From Streptomyces sp. NBC_00353 (lineage in GTDB: Bacteria > Actinomycetota > Actinomycetes > Streptomycetales > Streptomycetaceae): a stretch of 64,000 nucleotides of DNA. Shown here one piece after another: positions 55,610 to 63,554 of the stretch; position 1 is the stretch's first letter; each line of letters starts with the position of its first letter. Under the pieces are notes generated by a model. That model ran no database searches, was not told where the DNA came from, and saw only the letters and a program-made list of their open reading frames with translations. Position numbers and translations under genes: made by a program. Where the stretch lies: the NCBI RefSeq assembly GCF_036108815.1, contig NZ_CP107985.1, forward strand, positions 9,545,501 through 9,609,500. The letters run 5' to 3'.

Positions 55610-55745
55610 GATGGTCACTAGGGTCGAGCCTCGAACCTTCGCTCGATTGATCACCCATTCGGGGTGGCGGTGAAGGAACCGCCGAGTCCGTGACGTGCAC
55701 GGAGCCGGGGATTCACATCCCCTCATAGCCCGGTAGGCGGCTCGA
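55610..55745 (+). promoter_or_regulatory. Probable c-di-AMP (ydaO/yuaA) riboswitch
   Basis: The leader before the NlpC/P60 gene contains ydaO-class blocks in order: a GTCGAGCCTCGAACCTTCGC stem region, GGTGAAGGAACCGCCGAGTC, a CACGGAGCCGGGGATTC element and the terminal CCGGTAGGCGG followed by CTCGAGGAAGAAGGAG. Streptomyces riboswitches of this class switch off cell-wall hydrolase genes when c-di-AMP is high. Boundaries are approximate. Confidence 0.75.
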
Positions 55746-55765
55746 GGAAGAAGGAGCCCGCCTCC

Positions 55766-56791
55766 GTGGCGTCCCACCGTCGTCCCAAGCAGCCGAGCCG
55801 TACCCGCGTGACCGTGCTCACCGCGACCGCCGCTGCGGCCGTTGCCCTGACCTCCCAGGCCGCCCATGCCGACCCCAAGCCGACCAAGAGCGAGGTCAAG
55901 GCGAAGGTCGACAAGCTCTACCACGAGGCGGAGGAGGCCACCGAGCAGCACAGCCTGGCCAAGGAGAAGCAGGAGAAGCTCCAGAAGCAGATCGGCGCGC
56001 TCCAGGACAAGGTGGCCCGCGGTCAGCAGGAGCTCAACAACCTCCGCAGCGGCCTCGGTTCCCTCGCCGCCGCGCAGTACCGCTCCGGAGGCATCGACCC
56101 CTCCGTGCAGCTCTTCCTTGCCTCAGACCCGGACAGCTTCCTTGAACAGGCCTCCGCGCTCGACCAGTTGACGGCCAATCAGACCGAGTCGCTGGAGAAG
56201 ATCCAGGAGAAGCAGCGGTCCCTCGCGCAGCAGCGCAAGGAGGCCCAGGACAAGCTGAGCGACCTCGCGGACGTCCGCAAGACGCTCGGCGAGAAGAAGA
56301 AGCAGCAGCAGGCGAAGCTCGCCGAGGCCCGCGAGGTGCTCAATACTCTCACCGTCGCCGAGCGCAACAAGATGCGCGAGGACGACCTGCGTGCCAGCCG
56401 CGCCGCCGGTGACCGGGTCGACCTCGGCAACGAGGTCCCCGCCTCCGCCCTCGGCGCCGCCGCCCTCCAGGCCGCCGACACCCGGGTGGGTAAGCCGTAT
56501 GTCCGCTCCGCCACGGGTCCCGGCTCCTTCGACTGCTCGGGCCTGACCCAGTGGGCCTACGCCCAGGCCGGCGCCCAGATCACCCGCACCACGTACACCC
56601 AGATCAACCAGGGCACCCGGATCGCGCGCAGCCAGCTGAAGCCGGGCGACCTGGTCTTCTTCAACAACACCACGCACGTGGGCCTCTACGCAGGCAACAA
56701 CACCGTGCTGCACGCCCCGTACCCGGGCGCCTACGTCCGCTACGAGTCGATGAACACCATCGGCAGCTTCCAGGCCGCGGTGCGCATCTGA
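55766..56791 (+). CDS. Secreted NlpC/P60 peptidoglycan endopeptidase (RipA-like)
   Basis: 341 residues. Signal peptide 1-35, a long coiled coil (40-205, rich in Lys/Glu/Gln), then the NlpC/P60 domain (230-341) with catalytic Cys257 in FDCSGLTQWAYAQAG, His304 in THVGLYAG and His316 in VLHAPYPG. It cleaves D-Glu/mDAP stem-peptide bonds in peptidoglycan. GTG start with AAGGAG about 10 nt upstream. The preceding riboswitch-like leader suggests c-di-AMP control. Confidence 0.95.
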   Translation: MASHRRPKQPSRTRVTVLTATAAAAVALTSQAAHADPKPTKSEVKAKVDKLYHEAEEATEQHSLAKEKQEKLQKQIGALQDKVARGQQELNNLRSGLGSLAAAQYRSGGIDPSVQLFLASDPDSFLEQASALDQLTANQTESLEKIQEKQRSLAQQRKEAQDKLSDLADVRKTLGEKKKQQQAKLAEAREVLNTLTVAERNKMREDDLRASRAAGDRVDLGNEVPASALGAAALQAADTRVGKPYVRSATGPGSFDCSGLTQWAYAQAGAQITRTTYTQINQGTRIARSQLKPGDLVFFNNTTHVGLYAGNNTVLHAPYPGAYVRYESMNTIGSFQAAVRI

Positions 56792-56917
56792 AGCTCAGTG
56801 CGTCACGGCTCACCACCGGACCATGCCCCTCTGACAATCGCCTGATGATCCCTGGTCCGTCACGCGGCAGTTGTACCGCGTGGGCCTGCCCGATCGTGCC
56901 CGCCACACAGGACCACA

Positions 56918-57067
56918 CCGCCCAAGTTCGTCACCGCGGACTCCGACGCCACCTACGTCAGCCGCTTCGGTGACGACAAGGTGGCCGCCTTCCACTCGCT
57001 GCGCAACACATTCGGAGTCCCCGACCTGACCGAACTCGCGACTGCGCACCAACACGCCCTTGCCTGA
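56918..57067 (+). pseudogene. Unidentified gene 3'-end remnant
   Basis: PPKFVTADSDATYVSRFGDD then KVAAFHSLRNTFGVPDLTEL and a stop at 57065-57067 have excellent codon bias and read like a natural C-terminus, but no start exists upstream. I do not recognise the family. Confidence 0.4.
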
Positions 57068-57087
57068 CGCGCGCAGCGCCTGCATGC

Positions 57088-57176
57088 GCGCGTAGCGCCT
57101 TTTCTCGCCTTCGGGGTGGGGCGTTGCGCGGACCGTGCCGGGTGGCGGTGCGGGGGCGCTGCGCTGCGGCCCGGTC
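57088..57176. repeat. Dispersed GC-rich repeat, copy 2
   Basis: Counterpart of 23498-23584 (see there). Shared blocks include CTTCGGGG, GGGGCG-TTGCGC, CCGTGCCG, GGCGGTGCGGG and GCTGCGCT. It lies in the gap before the IS110 element. Confidence 0.5.
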
Positions 57177-57318
57177 CGAGCGCTGCGCGCTCTCACGCCC
57201 TCGCCGGCCAGCCACCGCAGATTCGCTGTCGGCACCGCAGGAGCGCGATCTGGCACAACGGCCATACCGGACAGCCAGTACTGCAATCACCAACCGCCTT
57301 CGATTCCTAATCTTTTTG

Positions 57319-58509
57319 TCAAGCGGCGTTCGTGATGGGGGGTATGGGTTCGTAGCACCGTCCGTCGCGCAACAGGGCCCACAAGACGTTGACCCGGCGG
57401 CGGGCGAGGGCGAGGACGGCCTGGGTATGGCGTTTGCCTTCGGCGCGTTTGCGGTCGTAGAAGCGGCGGGACTCCTCGCAGCAGCGGATGCTGATCAACG
57501 CCGAGGTATAGAACACGCGCTGGAGGCGTCGGCTGTAACGTCTGGGCCGGTGCAGGTTGCCGCTGATCTTGCCCGAGTCACGCGGAGCGGGGGCGACGCC
57601 GGCGAACCCGGCGAGGCGGTCCGGGCTATCGAAGGCCGTCATGTCGCCGCCGGTGGCGGCGAGGAACTCGGCGCCGAGCAGGGGTCCGATGCCGGGCATG
57701 CTCGCGATCACCTCAGCGTGTTTGTGCTCGCGAAACCGGGCCTCGATGAGCTTGTCGGTCTCGGCGATCTGCTCATTGAGGCGCATTACCTCCCTGGCGA
57801 GCGTGTGCACGAGCTGGGCCGTCGGCTTCTCCCCGGTCACGCTGGTGTGTTGGTTCTCGGCAGCCGCCAGGGCCGTCTCTGCGAGCTGGGCAGCACCGCG
57901 GACCTTGCGGTTGCGCAACCAGGTCTGCAGTCGCCGGGCGCCGGTCCTGCGGATGGCGGCCGGGGTCTGGTAGCCGGTCAGCAGGATCAGCGGGCCGGTG
58001 TTGGTGAGGTCCAGTGCCCGGTCCAGAGAGGGAAAGATGCTGGTGAGGTGGTTGTGGAGCCGGTTGATCACGCGGGTGCGGTCGTCGGCGAGGTCGCGGC
58101 GATGGCCGGTGAGTACCTTGATCTCGGCGACGAGTTCGTCGCCGGGCCGCAAGGGCTGCAGGTCCCGGCGGATCCGGGCCTGGTCGGCGATGATCGCGGC
58201 GTCCTTGGCGTCGGTCTTGCCTTCGCCCCGGTAGCCCTCGGAGGCGCGGCTGACGGCTCGGCCAGGGATGTAGAGCGTGTGCTGGCTGTGGTTGAGGAGC
58301 AGATCGATCAGCAGGGCGGCGCCGCCGTCGGCAAGGTCGATGCCCCAGGTGACCTCATCGCCCAGGGCGAGGACATCGGCCAGGAGCTTCAGCAGTTCCG
58401 GCTCGTCGTTGGCCACGCGCCGCGACAGCAGCCGTTTGCCGGTGTCGTCGATCACCACGCAGTGGTGATGGGTCCTGCCGGCGTCGATGCCGGCCCAGAT
58501 CGCTGTCAC
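57319..58509 (-). CDS. IS110-family transposase (IS117-like)
   Basis: 396 residues, intact. RuvC-like DEDD residues: Asp9 (WAGIDAGRTHHH), Asp58 in the second position, Asp100 and Asp103 (GKTDAKDAA). The C-terminal Transposase_20 domain has VIASMPGIGPLLGAEFLAA and RLAGFAGVAPAPRDSGK with the conserved Ser region. IS110 enzymes act with a bridge RNA encoded in the IS flank, so the non-coding ends (about 58510-58780 and left of 57319) may carry it. Confidence 0.95.
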   Translation of the reverse strand: MTAIWAGIDAGRTHHHCVVIDDTGKRLLSRRVANDEPELLKLLADVLALGDEVTWGIDLADGGAALLIDLLLNHSQHTLYIPGRAVSRASEGYRGEGKTDAKDAAIIADQARIRRDLQPLRPGDELVAEIKVLTGHRRDLADDRTRVINRLHNHLTSIFPSLDRALDLTNTGPLILLTGYQTPAAIRRTGARRLQTWLRNRKVRGAAQLAETALAAAENQHTSVTGEKPTAQLVHTLAREVMRLNEQIAETDKLIEARFREHKHAEVIASMPGIGPLLGAEFLAATGGDMTAFDSPDRLAGFAGVAPAPRDSGKISGNLHRPRRYSRRLQRVFYTSALISIRCCEESRRFYDRKRAEGKRHTQAVLALARRRVNVLWALLRDGRCYEPIPPITNAA

Positions 58510-58614
58510 GCGCTCTCCACGGGTCGTTTGCCTACATGCACCACAGACGACCTCGCTGGCGAGTCCCTACTCAGCGATCGGATCGCAATTCCTAATCAGC
58601 AGCCGAGTCGTCGG

Positions 58615-58684
58615 GGGGTGTCGGGCGGCGAATCGTAGGAAGCCACACGGACGGCAGACCACTGAAAGCCACACCCGACACCCC
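58615..58684. repeat. Inverted repeat in the IS110 5' flank
   Basis: GGGGTGTCGGG (58615-58625) and CCCGACACCCC (58674-58684), 48 bp apart, upstream of the IS110 transposase start. IS110 ends usually lack terminal inverted repeats, so this internal dyad may instead be part of the non-coding (bridge RNA) region. Confidence 0.5.
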
Positions 58685-58781
58685 TGGGTGAGCCAACCCT
58701 ACGAATGGCTCGCTCATCCCGATCAACAAGGTAGGGACCACTGACCCCTTGGAATCGATCAACTAGGCGCTGTTTCTTGGA

Positions 58782-59065
58782 TCATGTGCGGAGCCAGATG
58801 AAGAGGGTCGCGAGGGTGATGGTGCCGAGGTAGATGTAGGCGCGTTTCTCGTAGCGGGTGCCGACGGCGCGGAAGCCTTTGAGTCGGTTGATGGCGTGTT
58901 CGACGGTGTTGCGTTTCTTGCAGCGCTCGCTGTCGAACCCAGTGGGCCGGCCGCCTCGGGAGCCTCGGTTCTGCCGGTGTCTTTGCTGGTCGAGGCGTTC
59001 GGGGATGATGTGCTGGATTCCGCGTCGTCGCAGGTAGCGTCGGTTCTTTCGGGACGTGTAGGCCT
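58782..59065 (-). pseudogene. IS5-family transposase, 3' half (split by an IS110 insertion)
   Basis: AYTSRKNRRYLRRRGIQHII, GFDSERCKKRNTVEHAINRL and GTRYEKRAYIYLGTITLATL form the C-terminal DDE end of an IS5-type transposase, ending at its own stop. The upstream half resumes at about 60764 on the far side of the IS110/IS1111 element. Confidence 0.85.
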
Positions 59066-60763
59066 AATGGGAAGCGAAGGTCGGCGGGAGCTGATCTTCA
59101 GGGCGCGAGCCGAGCCTTTGAGTAGGCCCGGGCCTGAGAGTCCTGTTGACAAGACGAGGCTGGCTCGCGCCCAGCAGCATGGACCTCAAGTGGGCAAGAA
59201 CAGGTACAGATCCGTCTCCGACGGCATTCACGTGGTCCCGTTTGTGTAGGCAGGCCCGTATCTGACTGCTCCGCGGTTTGCTGTTCGTAGTCCGAGCCGG
59301 TTATGCGGATCACCTCTCACCTCTGCCTGAGCCCTCAGCTCTGACACGGACCGAGGACCGTATGACTCGCTGGGGTTGCGAACGGCTGGTGGGATGACGT
59401 GCCTTGAGCACTTCCATTAGGGAGCACGCGCACCCTGCACAGGCTCTGGCCTGGGAAAAGAGCCGGGACGAAGGAGAGCCGGATGGAGATCGTCGGGTTA
59501 CCGACGCCAGTTTTCTGTGGGGTGGACTGGGCCGAAGGCCACCACGACATAGCCCTGGTTGAGGCCGGGGGAAAGCAACTCGCCAAAGTGCGGATCAGTG
59601 ACGACGCGGCGGGGTTCGCCCAGCTCACGGCCCTGCTGACTGAACATGGCGATAGCGAGGACGCCCCGATCCCCGTGGCGATCGAGACATCGCGCGGGCT
59701 CCTCGTCGCCTGCCTGCGGGCCACCGGCCGGCCGGTCTTCGCGATCAACCCGCCGGCAGTCGCCCGCTATCGGGACCGTCACTCCGTCGCCCGCAAGAAG
59801 TCAGACGCCGTCGACGCCGCGGCCCTGGCCAACATCCTGCGAACCGACATGGCCGCCCACCGGCCGCTGCCCGCGGACTCCGAGCTCGTGCAGGCCATCG
59901 CCGTGCTCGCGCGTGCCCAGCAGGACGCCGTCTGGGCCCGCGGCCAGGCCCAGAACAAGCTCCGTTCTCAGCTCAGGGAGTTCTACCCGGCGATCCTCGA
60001 CGCCTACGCCCAGCACAAACACGGCCTGTGCTCGAGAGAAGCCCGCAGCATCCTGGCTGCAGCCCCGACCCCGACCATGGCGGCGAAGCTGACACGGCGA
60101 CGCCTGCAGTCCCTGCTCAAGCAGGCCGGCCGGGTCCGCGGCATCCAGACCGAAGCCGAAAGGCTCCACGAAGTCTTCAAGCGGGAGTATCTCCACCAGC
60201 TCCCGCAGGTCGAAACAGCCCTCGGGCATCAGACATCCGCCCTGCTCAGGCAGCTGAACACCGCCTGCGACAACGCTGAACAGCTCGAAGAAGCCGTCAC
60301 GCAAGCCTTCGCAGAGCATCACGATGCCCCGATCATCCGCAGCTTTCCGGGACTTGCCTCACTGACCGGCGCCCGGATTTTGGCAGAGATCGGCGATGAC
60401 CGGACCCGCTTTGCCAACGCCCGATCCCTCAAGGCCTACGCAGGAAGCGCCCCGGTCACCAGGTCCAGCGGCAAGAGCTGCATGGTCATGAGTCGGAAGA
60501 TCAAGAATCAGAGATTGGCTGCCGTCGGCTATGTCTGGGCCTTCGTCTCCCTTACCCGCTCACCAGGCGCCAGAGCCCACTACGACCGCCGCCGAGCGGC
60601 CGGCGACCGCCACGTTGCCGCACAGAGGAACCTCTTCAACCGCTTCATGGGAATGCTGTTCTACTGCCTCCAGAACGGTCACATCTACGACGAAACAATC
60701 GCCTTCCCGCAGCCGTCACCCGAACTTGCTGCAGCAGCGGCTTGACGCTTATCGGCGTGGGAT
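59066..60763 (+). mobile_element. IS110/IS1111-type element inserted in an IS5 element
   Basis: About 1.7 kb between the two halves of the IS5-type transposase. The break falls at the conserved LLADK|AYTSRKN position. The element comprises a non-coding 59066-59482 segment, where IS110 elements keep guide-RNA sequence, and one intact transposase gene. End positions are approximate to a few bases. Confidence 0.8.
59483..60745 (+). CDS. IS110-family transposase
   Basis: 420 residues, intact. DEDD residues Asp15 (FCGVDWAEGHHD), Glu68 (VAIETSRGLL), Asp108 and Asp111 (KKSDAVDAAAL). A coiled coil lies at about 210-285, and the Transposase_20 domain is IIRSFPGLASLTGARILAEI with KAYAGSAPVTRSSGKS. Ribosome site AAGGAGAGCCGG. 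Distinct from the other IS110 in the window. Confidence 0.95.
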   Translation: MEIVGLPTPVFCGVDWAEGHHDIALVEAGGKQLAKVRISDDAAGFAQLTALLTEHGDSEDAPIPVAIETSRGLLVACLRATGRPVFAINPPAVARYRDRHSVARKKSDAVDAAALANILRTDMAAHRPLPADSELVQAIAVLARAQQDAVWARGQAQNKLRSQLREFYPAILDAYAQHKHGLCSREARSILAAAPTPTMAAKLTRRRLQSLLKQAGRVRGIQTEAERLHEVFKREYLHQLPQVETALGHQTSALLRQLNTACDNAEQLEEAVTQAFAEHHDAPIIRSFPGLASLTGARILAEIGDDRTRFANARSLKAYAGSAPVTRSSGKSCMVMSRKIKNQRLAAVGYVWAFVSLTRSPGARAHYDRRRAAGDRHVAAQRNLFNRFMGMLFYCLQNGHIYDETIAFPQPSPELAAAAA

Positions 60764-61060
60764 GTCTTGTCCGCCAACAGGCGGTCGGGACGGGTGCGAG
60801 GCCGTCCAACTCCGGCACGGGGAACGGAGACCTGCTCTCCAGCACGCGCTCGAGTTGAGGGCCGTCACCGTAGTGGCCGGGTGTCAGGACGAGAGCGAGG
60901 GGCCGGCATCGCCCCTCTGCGACAAGGTGGATTTTGGTGGTGAAGCCTCCCCGAGAGCGTCCCAGGCATTCGCCGAGCTGACCACCTCCGCCAGCCGGAC
61001 GACCAGTCTCCGCAGCACCGGATCGACCTGGTTCGTCCCCCTGTCGGCCCCCTTTTGAGG
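60764..61060 (-). pseudogene. IS5-family transposase, middle part (split)
   Basis: LGRSRGGFTTKIHLVAEGRC, RPLALVLTPGHYGDGPQLER, then after a 2-nt (AG) duplication near 60840 VSVPRAGVGRPRTRPDRLLADK. This matches the IS5 core up to the break where the IS110 element sits. The N-terminal third is missing or scrambled toward 61060, where the TauE remnant begins. Confidence 0.8.
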
Positions 61061-61064
61061 AGCT

Positions 61065-61340
61065 GCGGCAGGCGGCGCTTTCCTCGCCCCGGCTGCGCTC
61101 GCCGCTACCTTCGCCACGTCCCTTGTCGGCGCCGCCGCCTACGCGCTGCTGTCACTCGTGAGCTCCAGAGAGGTCGCCCCCGACTGGTGGCTTGGCCTCG
61201 CCTGCGGCATCGGTGGACTGATCGGCGGTTACCTCGGGGCCCGCCTCCAACCCCGCCTGCCCGAACGAGCCCTACGGCTTCTGCTCGGCACCCTCGCCAC
61301 AGCCCTCGGCGCTCTGTACGCCGCCCAGACCCTGAACTGA
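61065..61340 (+). pseudogene. TauE/SafE (TSUP) permease C-terminal fragment
   Basis: About 90 codons, FLAPAALAATFATSLVGAAA, WWLGLACGIGGLIGGYLGAR, LLLGTLATALGALYAAQTLN and stop: the last helices of a TSUP anion exporter with the GGxxGGYxGARLxxRLP signature. The gene is cut at about 61060 by the IS5/IS110 nest. The remainder is absent from this window. Confidence 0.85.
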
Positions 61341-61611
61341 GCCCACCCCAGTGGGGAACTACGACGGAGGACCTGAACCGGCGTTCGGCATTGGACGGAC
61401 CTAGCGCTGAGGCGCGGGCCCACTTCACCTGGGCCTTCACTCCCTCTTTCACCACGCGCCACCCTCGACAGCTATCAGGCCCAGCCTCCCGCGCACCGGC
61501 GAATCCAGAAACCAGTGATCCGAACCTGGAACAACCCCTAGCGCCCGTCACATTGAGGATGTTTGAGGGACTTAATACGCAAATGGTACGCAGGTTGCCA
61601 CGTTTGGCTAG

Positions 61612-61627
61612 TTGATGATCTAATCAA
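61612..61627. promoter_or_regulatory. Dyad upstream of the secreted-peptide gene
   Basis: TTGAT-GATCTA-ATCAA in an AT-rich island (61560-61680) unlike the rest of the region, 88 bp before the peptide start. Candidate promoter or LuxR-type binding site. Confidence 0.5.
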
Positions 61628-61715
61628 TTTGCACGAGACTAATGAATGCTTCAGGACAGTGGTGAAATCAGGTTCGCCACGGGTACCCGTCGCGGTTCGA
61701 TCGTCAAGGAGGGAA

Positions 61716-61949
61716 ATGTCAACGCGATTCAAGAAGGTCCTGTTGGGGGCGGCTGCGAGCCTTGCTTTGGCTGGCGGCCTCGTCGGCGCTACCAGCGGGT
61801 CCGCTGTCGCGGTACCGGCCACCGCCGATTCCTCTGCCGCCGCCACGGAGACGTGGAATGACGCGAATTTCACGGGGACTTACGGGTACTTCGCGCCCTG
61901 GAACACCTGGTCTTTGCTGAGCTACCCCTACAACGACGCAATCACCTGA
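61716..61949 (+). CDS. Small secreted aromatic-rich peptide
   Basis: 77 codons with a strong ribosome site (AAGGAGGGAA). A basic start (MSTRFKK) and hydrophobic core (LLGAAASLALAGGLVGATSG) form a Sec signal with cleavage near VAVPATA. The mature part of about 40 residues has no Cys but three Trp, four Tyr and two Phe. These cluster in FTGTYGYFAPWNTWSLLSYP with an acidic DAIT end. I do not recognise the family. The adjacent TrmB-LuxR regulator, 132 bp downstream on the same strand, suggests an operon or regulator/target pair. Possible roles (signal peptide, antimicrobial, surface peptide) are inference. Confidence 0.7.
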   Translation: MSTRFKKVLLGAAASLALAGGLVGATSGSAVAVPATADSSAAATETWNDANFTGTYGYFAPWNTWSLLSYPYNDAIT

Positions 61950-62080
61950 TCTCCACCCAGAAGCGCAGTTGACCGCAGGGTGGGCTGCTGCCTCTGGGGC
62001 CCGCGATCAGGTCGCATCAGCCATCCCGGGTGAACCACGAGCGTCGTGGCAGCTCGAAAGAAAGCGGGAGGATTTCCGCC

Positions 62081-63079
62081 ATGCTCGAAGCAGCTGGCCT
62101 CACATCGGTCGAAGAGACCGTCTACCGGCTTCTGGTCATGACGTCCACGGCCTCGGCCGACGAAATCGCCTCACAGACCGGACTCGCCCTCAACCAGGTC
62201 GAGAGCGTGCTCGCGGCGCTCACCGTCAAAGGGCTGGCCAACCGCAGTGACCGGAATTCCCTGCACTTCACCGCGTCCCCTCCCGACGTGGCATTGCTGC
62301 CGCGTCTGCAACGCCGTGCGGAAGCTCTCGACCTGGCCCGGGCTTCGATCGCCGACCTCCTGGAGAGCTACCGCAGCACCCGGCGGCACCAAGCCGACCA
62401 TCTCATCGAGGTCATCACCGGGGCCGGGGCACTGCGCCAGCACCTGCGTCAACTCCAAGACAACGCACGACACGAAATGCTGTGGTTCTGCAAGGCCCAG
62501 TACGTGGCCATGCCCTCGGGAAGCAATCGCGCGGAGTTCGAAGCCCTGGCCCGCGGGGTTCGCTACCGGGTCCTGTACGAGCGAGCCTTTTTCAACGATC
62601 ACGGCGCCGTCGACAACGTTATCTCCGGTGTACGTGCCGGGGAACTCGCGCGTTCCGTGCCCCATCTCCCGCTGCGACTTGCCATCGCCGACAGAGAGAT
62701 AGCCATCTGCCCCTTGGTGCCCGGCGGTCCGCACGGCAGTCCGAACGAGCCCACGGCTGCACTGCTGCGCGACAGCAGCCTCCTGGAAGCCATGACCGCC
62801 CTCTTCGAGCGCTACTGGGAGGACGCAGCACCCCTGCACCTCAGCGACTCAGGCACCATCGCCGGCGCGGACGACACCGAGGCCACGGGGTTCCTGCCCG
62901 AGGCCGACCGGAGGCTGCTCTCCTTGCTGTTCGCCGGCCTCGCCGACAAGTCGATCGCCGGTCAGATGGGGCTGAGCCGCCGCACCGTCCAACGCCGGAT
63001 CCAGCACATGATGGCCGTCGTCGGCGCCACGACCCGCATGCAGCTCGCATGGCACGCCACCCGTCGGGGCTGGGTCTAG
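62081..63079 (+). CDS. TrmB-like/LuxR-type HTH transcriptional regulator
   Basis: 332 residues. N-terminal TrmB-like winged helix (LTSVEETVYRLLVMTSTASA, LNQVESVLAALTVKGLANR), a central phospholipase-D-like/TrmB effector region (about 100-240), and a C-terminal LuxR HTH (about 275-325: LLSLLFAGLADKSIAGQMGL, SRRTVQRRIQHMMAVVGATT). This architecture is common in actinobacterial regulators next to small secreted peptide genes, as here. The ATG at 62081 follows GGGAGGATTTCCGCC. Confidence 0.9.
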   Translation: MLEAAGLTSVEETVYRLLVMTSTASADEIASQTGLALNQVESVLAALTVKGLANRSDRNSLHFTASPPDVALLPRLQRRAEALDLARASIADLLESYRSTRRHQADHLIEVITGAGALRQHLRQLQDNARHEMLWFCKAQYVAMPSGSNRAEFEALARGVRYRVLYERAFFNDHGAVDNVISGVRAGELARSVPHLPLRLAIADREIAICPLVPGGPHGSPNEPTAALLRDSSLLEAMTALFERYWEDAAPLHLSDSGTIAGADDTEATGFLPEADRRLLSLLFAGLADKSIAGQMGLSRRTVQRRIQHMMAVVGATTRMQLAWHATRRGWV

Positions 63080-63521
63080 AGTCCCCCTTCGGATCAGGAC
63101 CGCCGATCGCCTCTTCTTCGGGTACGTCGATGGGCAGGTCCAGCGAGACCGTCTTGCCCCGTCCGTTCGGCGAGCTGCACCACACTCCGCCCAATGCATC
63201 CACGATCAGCAGACCGCGGCCGTGCTCCGCCTCCGCGTTGCCTTCCTCGCAGAGCGCCAGCGGTGACGGGACAGGCGGGTTGCTGCCGGAGTCCCGTACC
63301 TCGAGCCGGACATGGTCGTCGAACGCCCGCAGGCGGACGTCGACGTCGCTACCCGCGTGGATGAGCGCGTTCGTCACGATCTCGGAGACGATCAGCTGAA
63401 GGCTGTCCGCCATGTCGGTCAACCCCCAGGCGGTCAACTGCTGGTTGACGAAACTGCGCGCCGCCTTGACTCCCTGCAGGTCACGCTGCTGGATGTGCAG
63501 GCTCTCCGTGCGTGGTGCCAT
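62841..63521 (-). pseudogene. HATPase_c (anti-sigma-kinase-like) domain of a decayed SpoIIE protein
   Basis: VSEIVTNALIHAGSDVDVRL and EHGRGLLIVDALGGVWCSSP are the N and G boxes of the ATP-binding domain usually found at the C-terminus of SpoIIE phosphatases. The stretch reads open to 62841, overlapping the convergent LuxR gene by 239 bp, where coding bias is lost. The natural stop probably lay near 63080. It could still be translated alone from the ATG at 63521. Confidence 0.75.
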
Positions 63522-63554
63522 GAGGTCGTCGGAGCCATCCGCTCGTCCGGCAAC

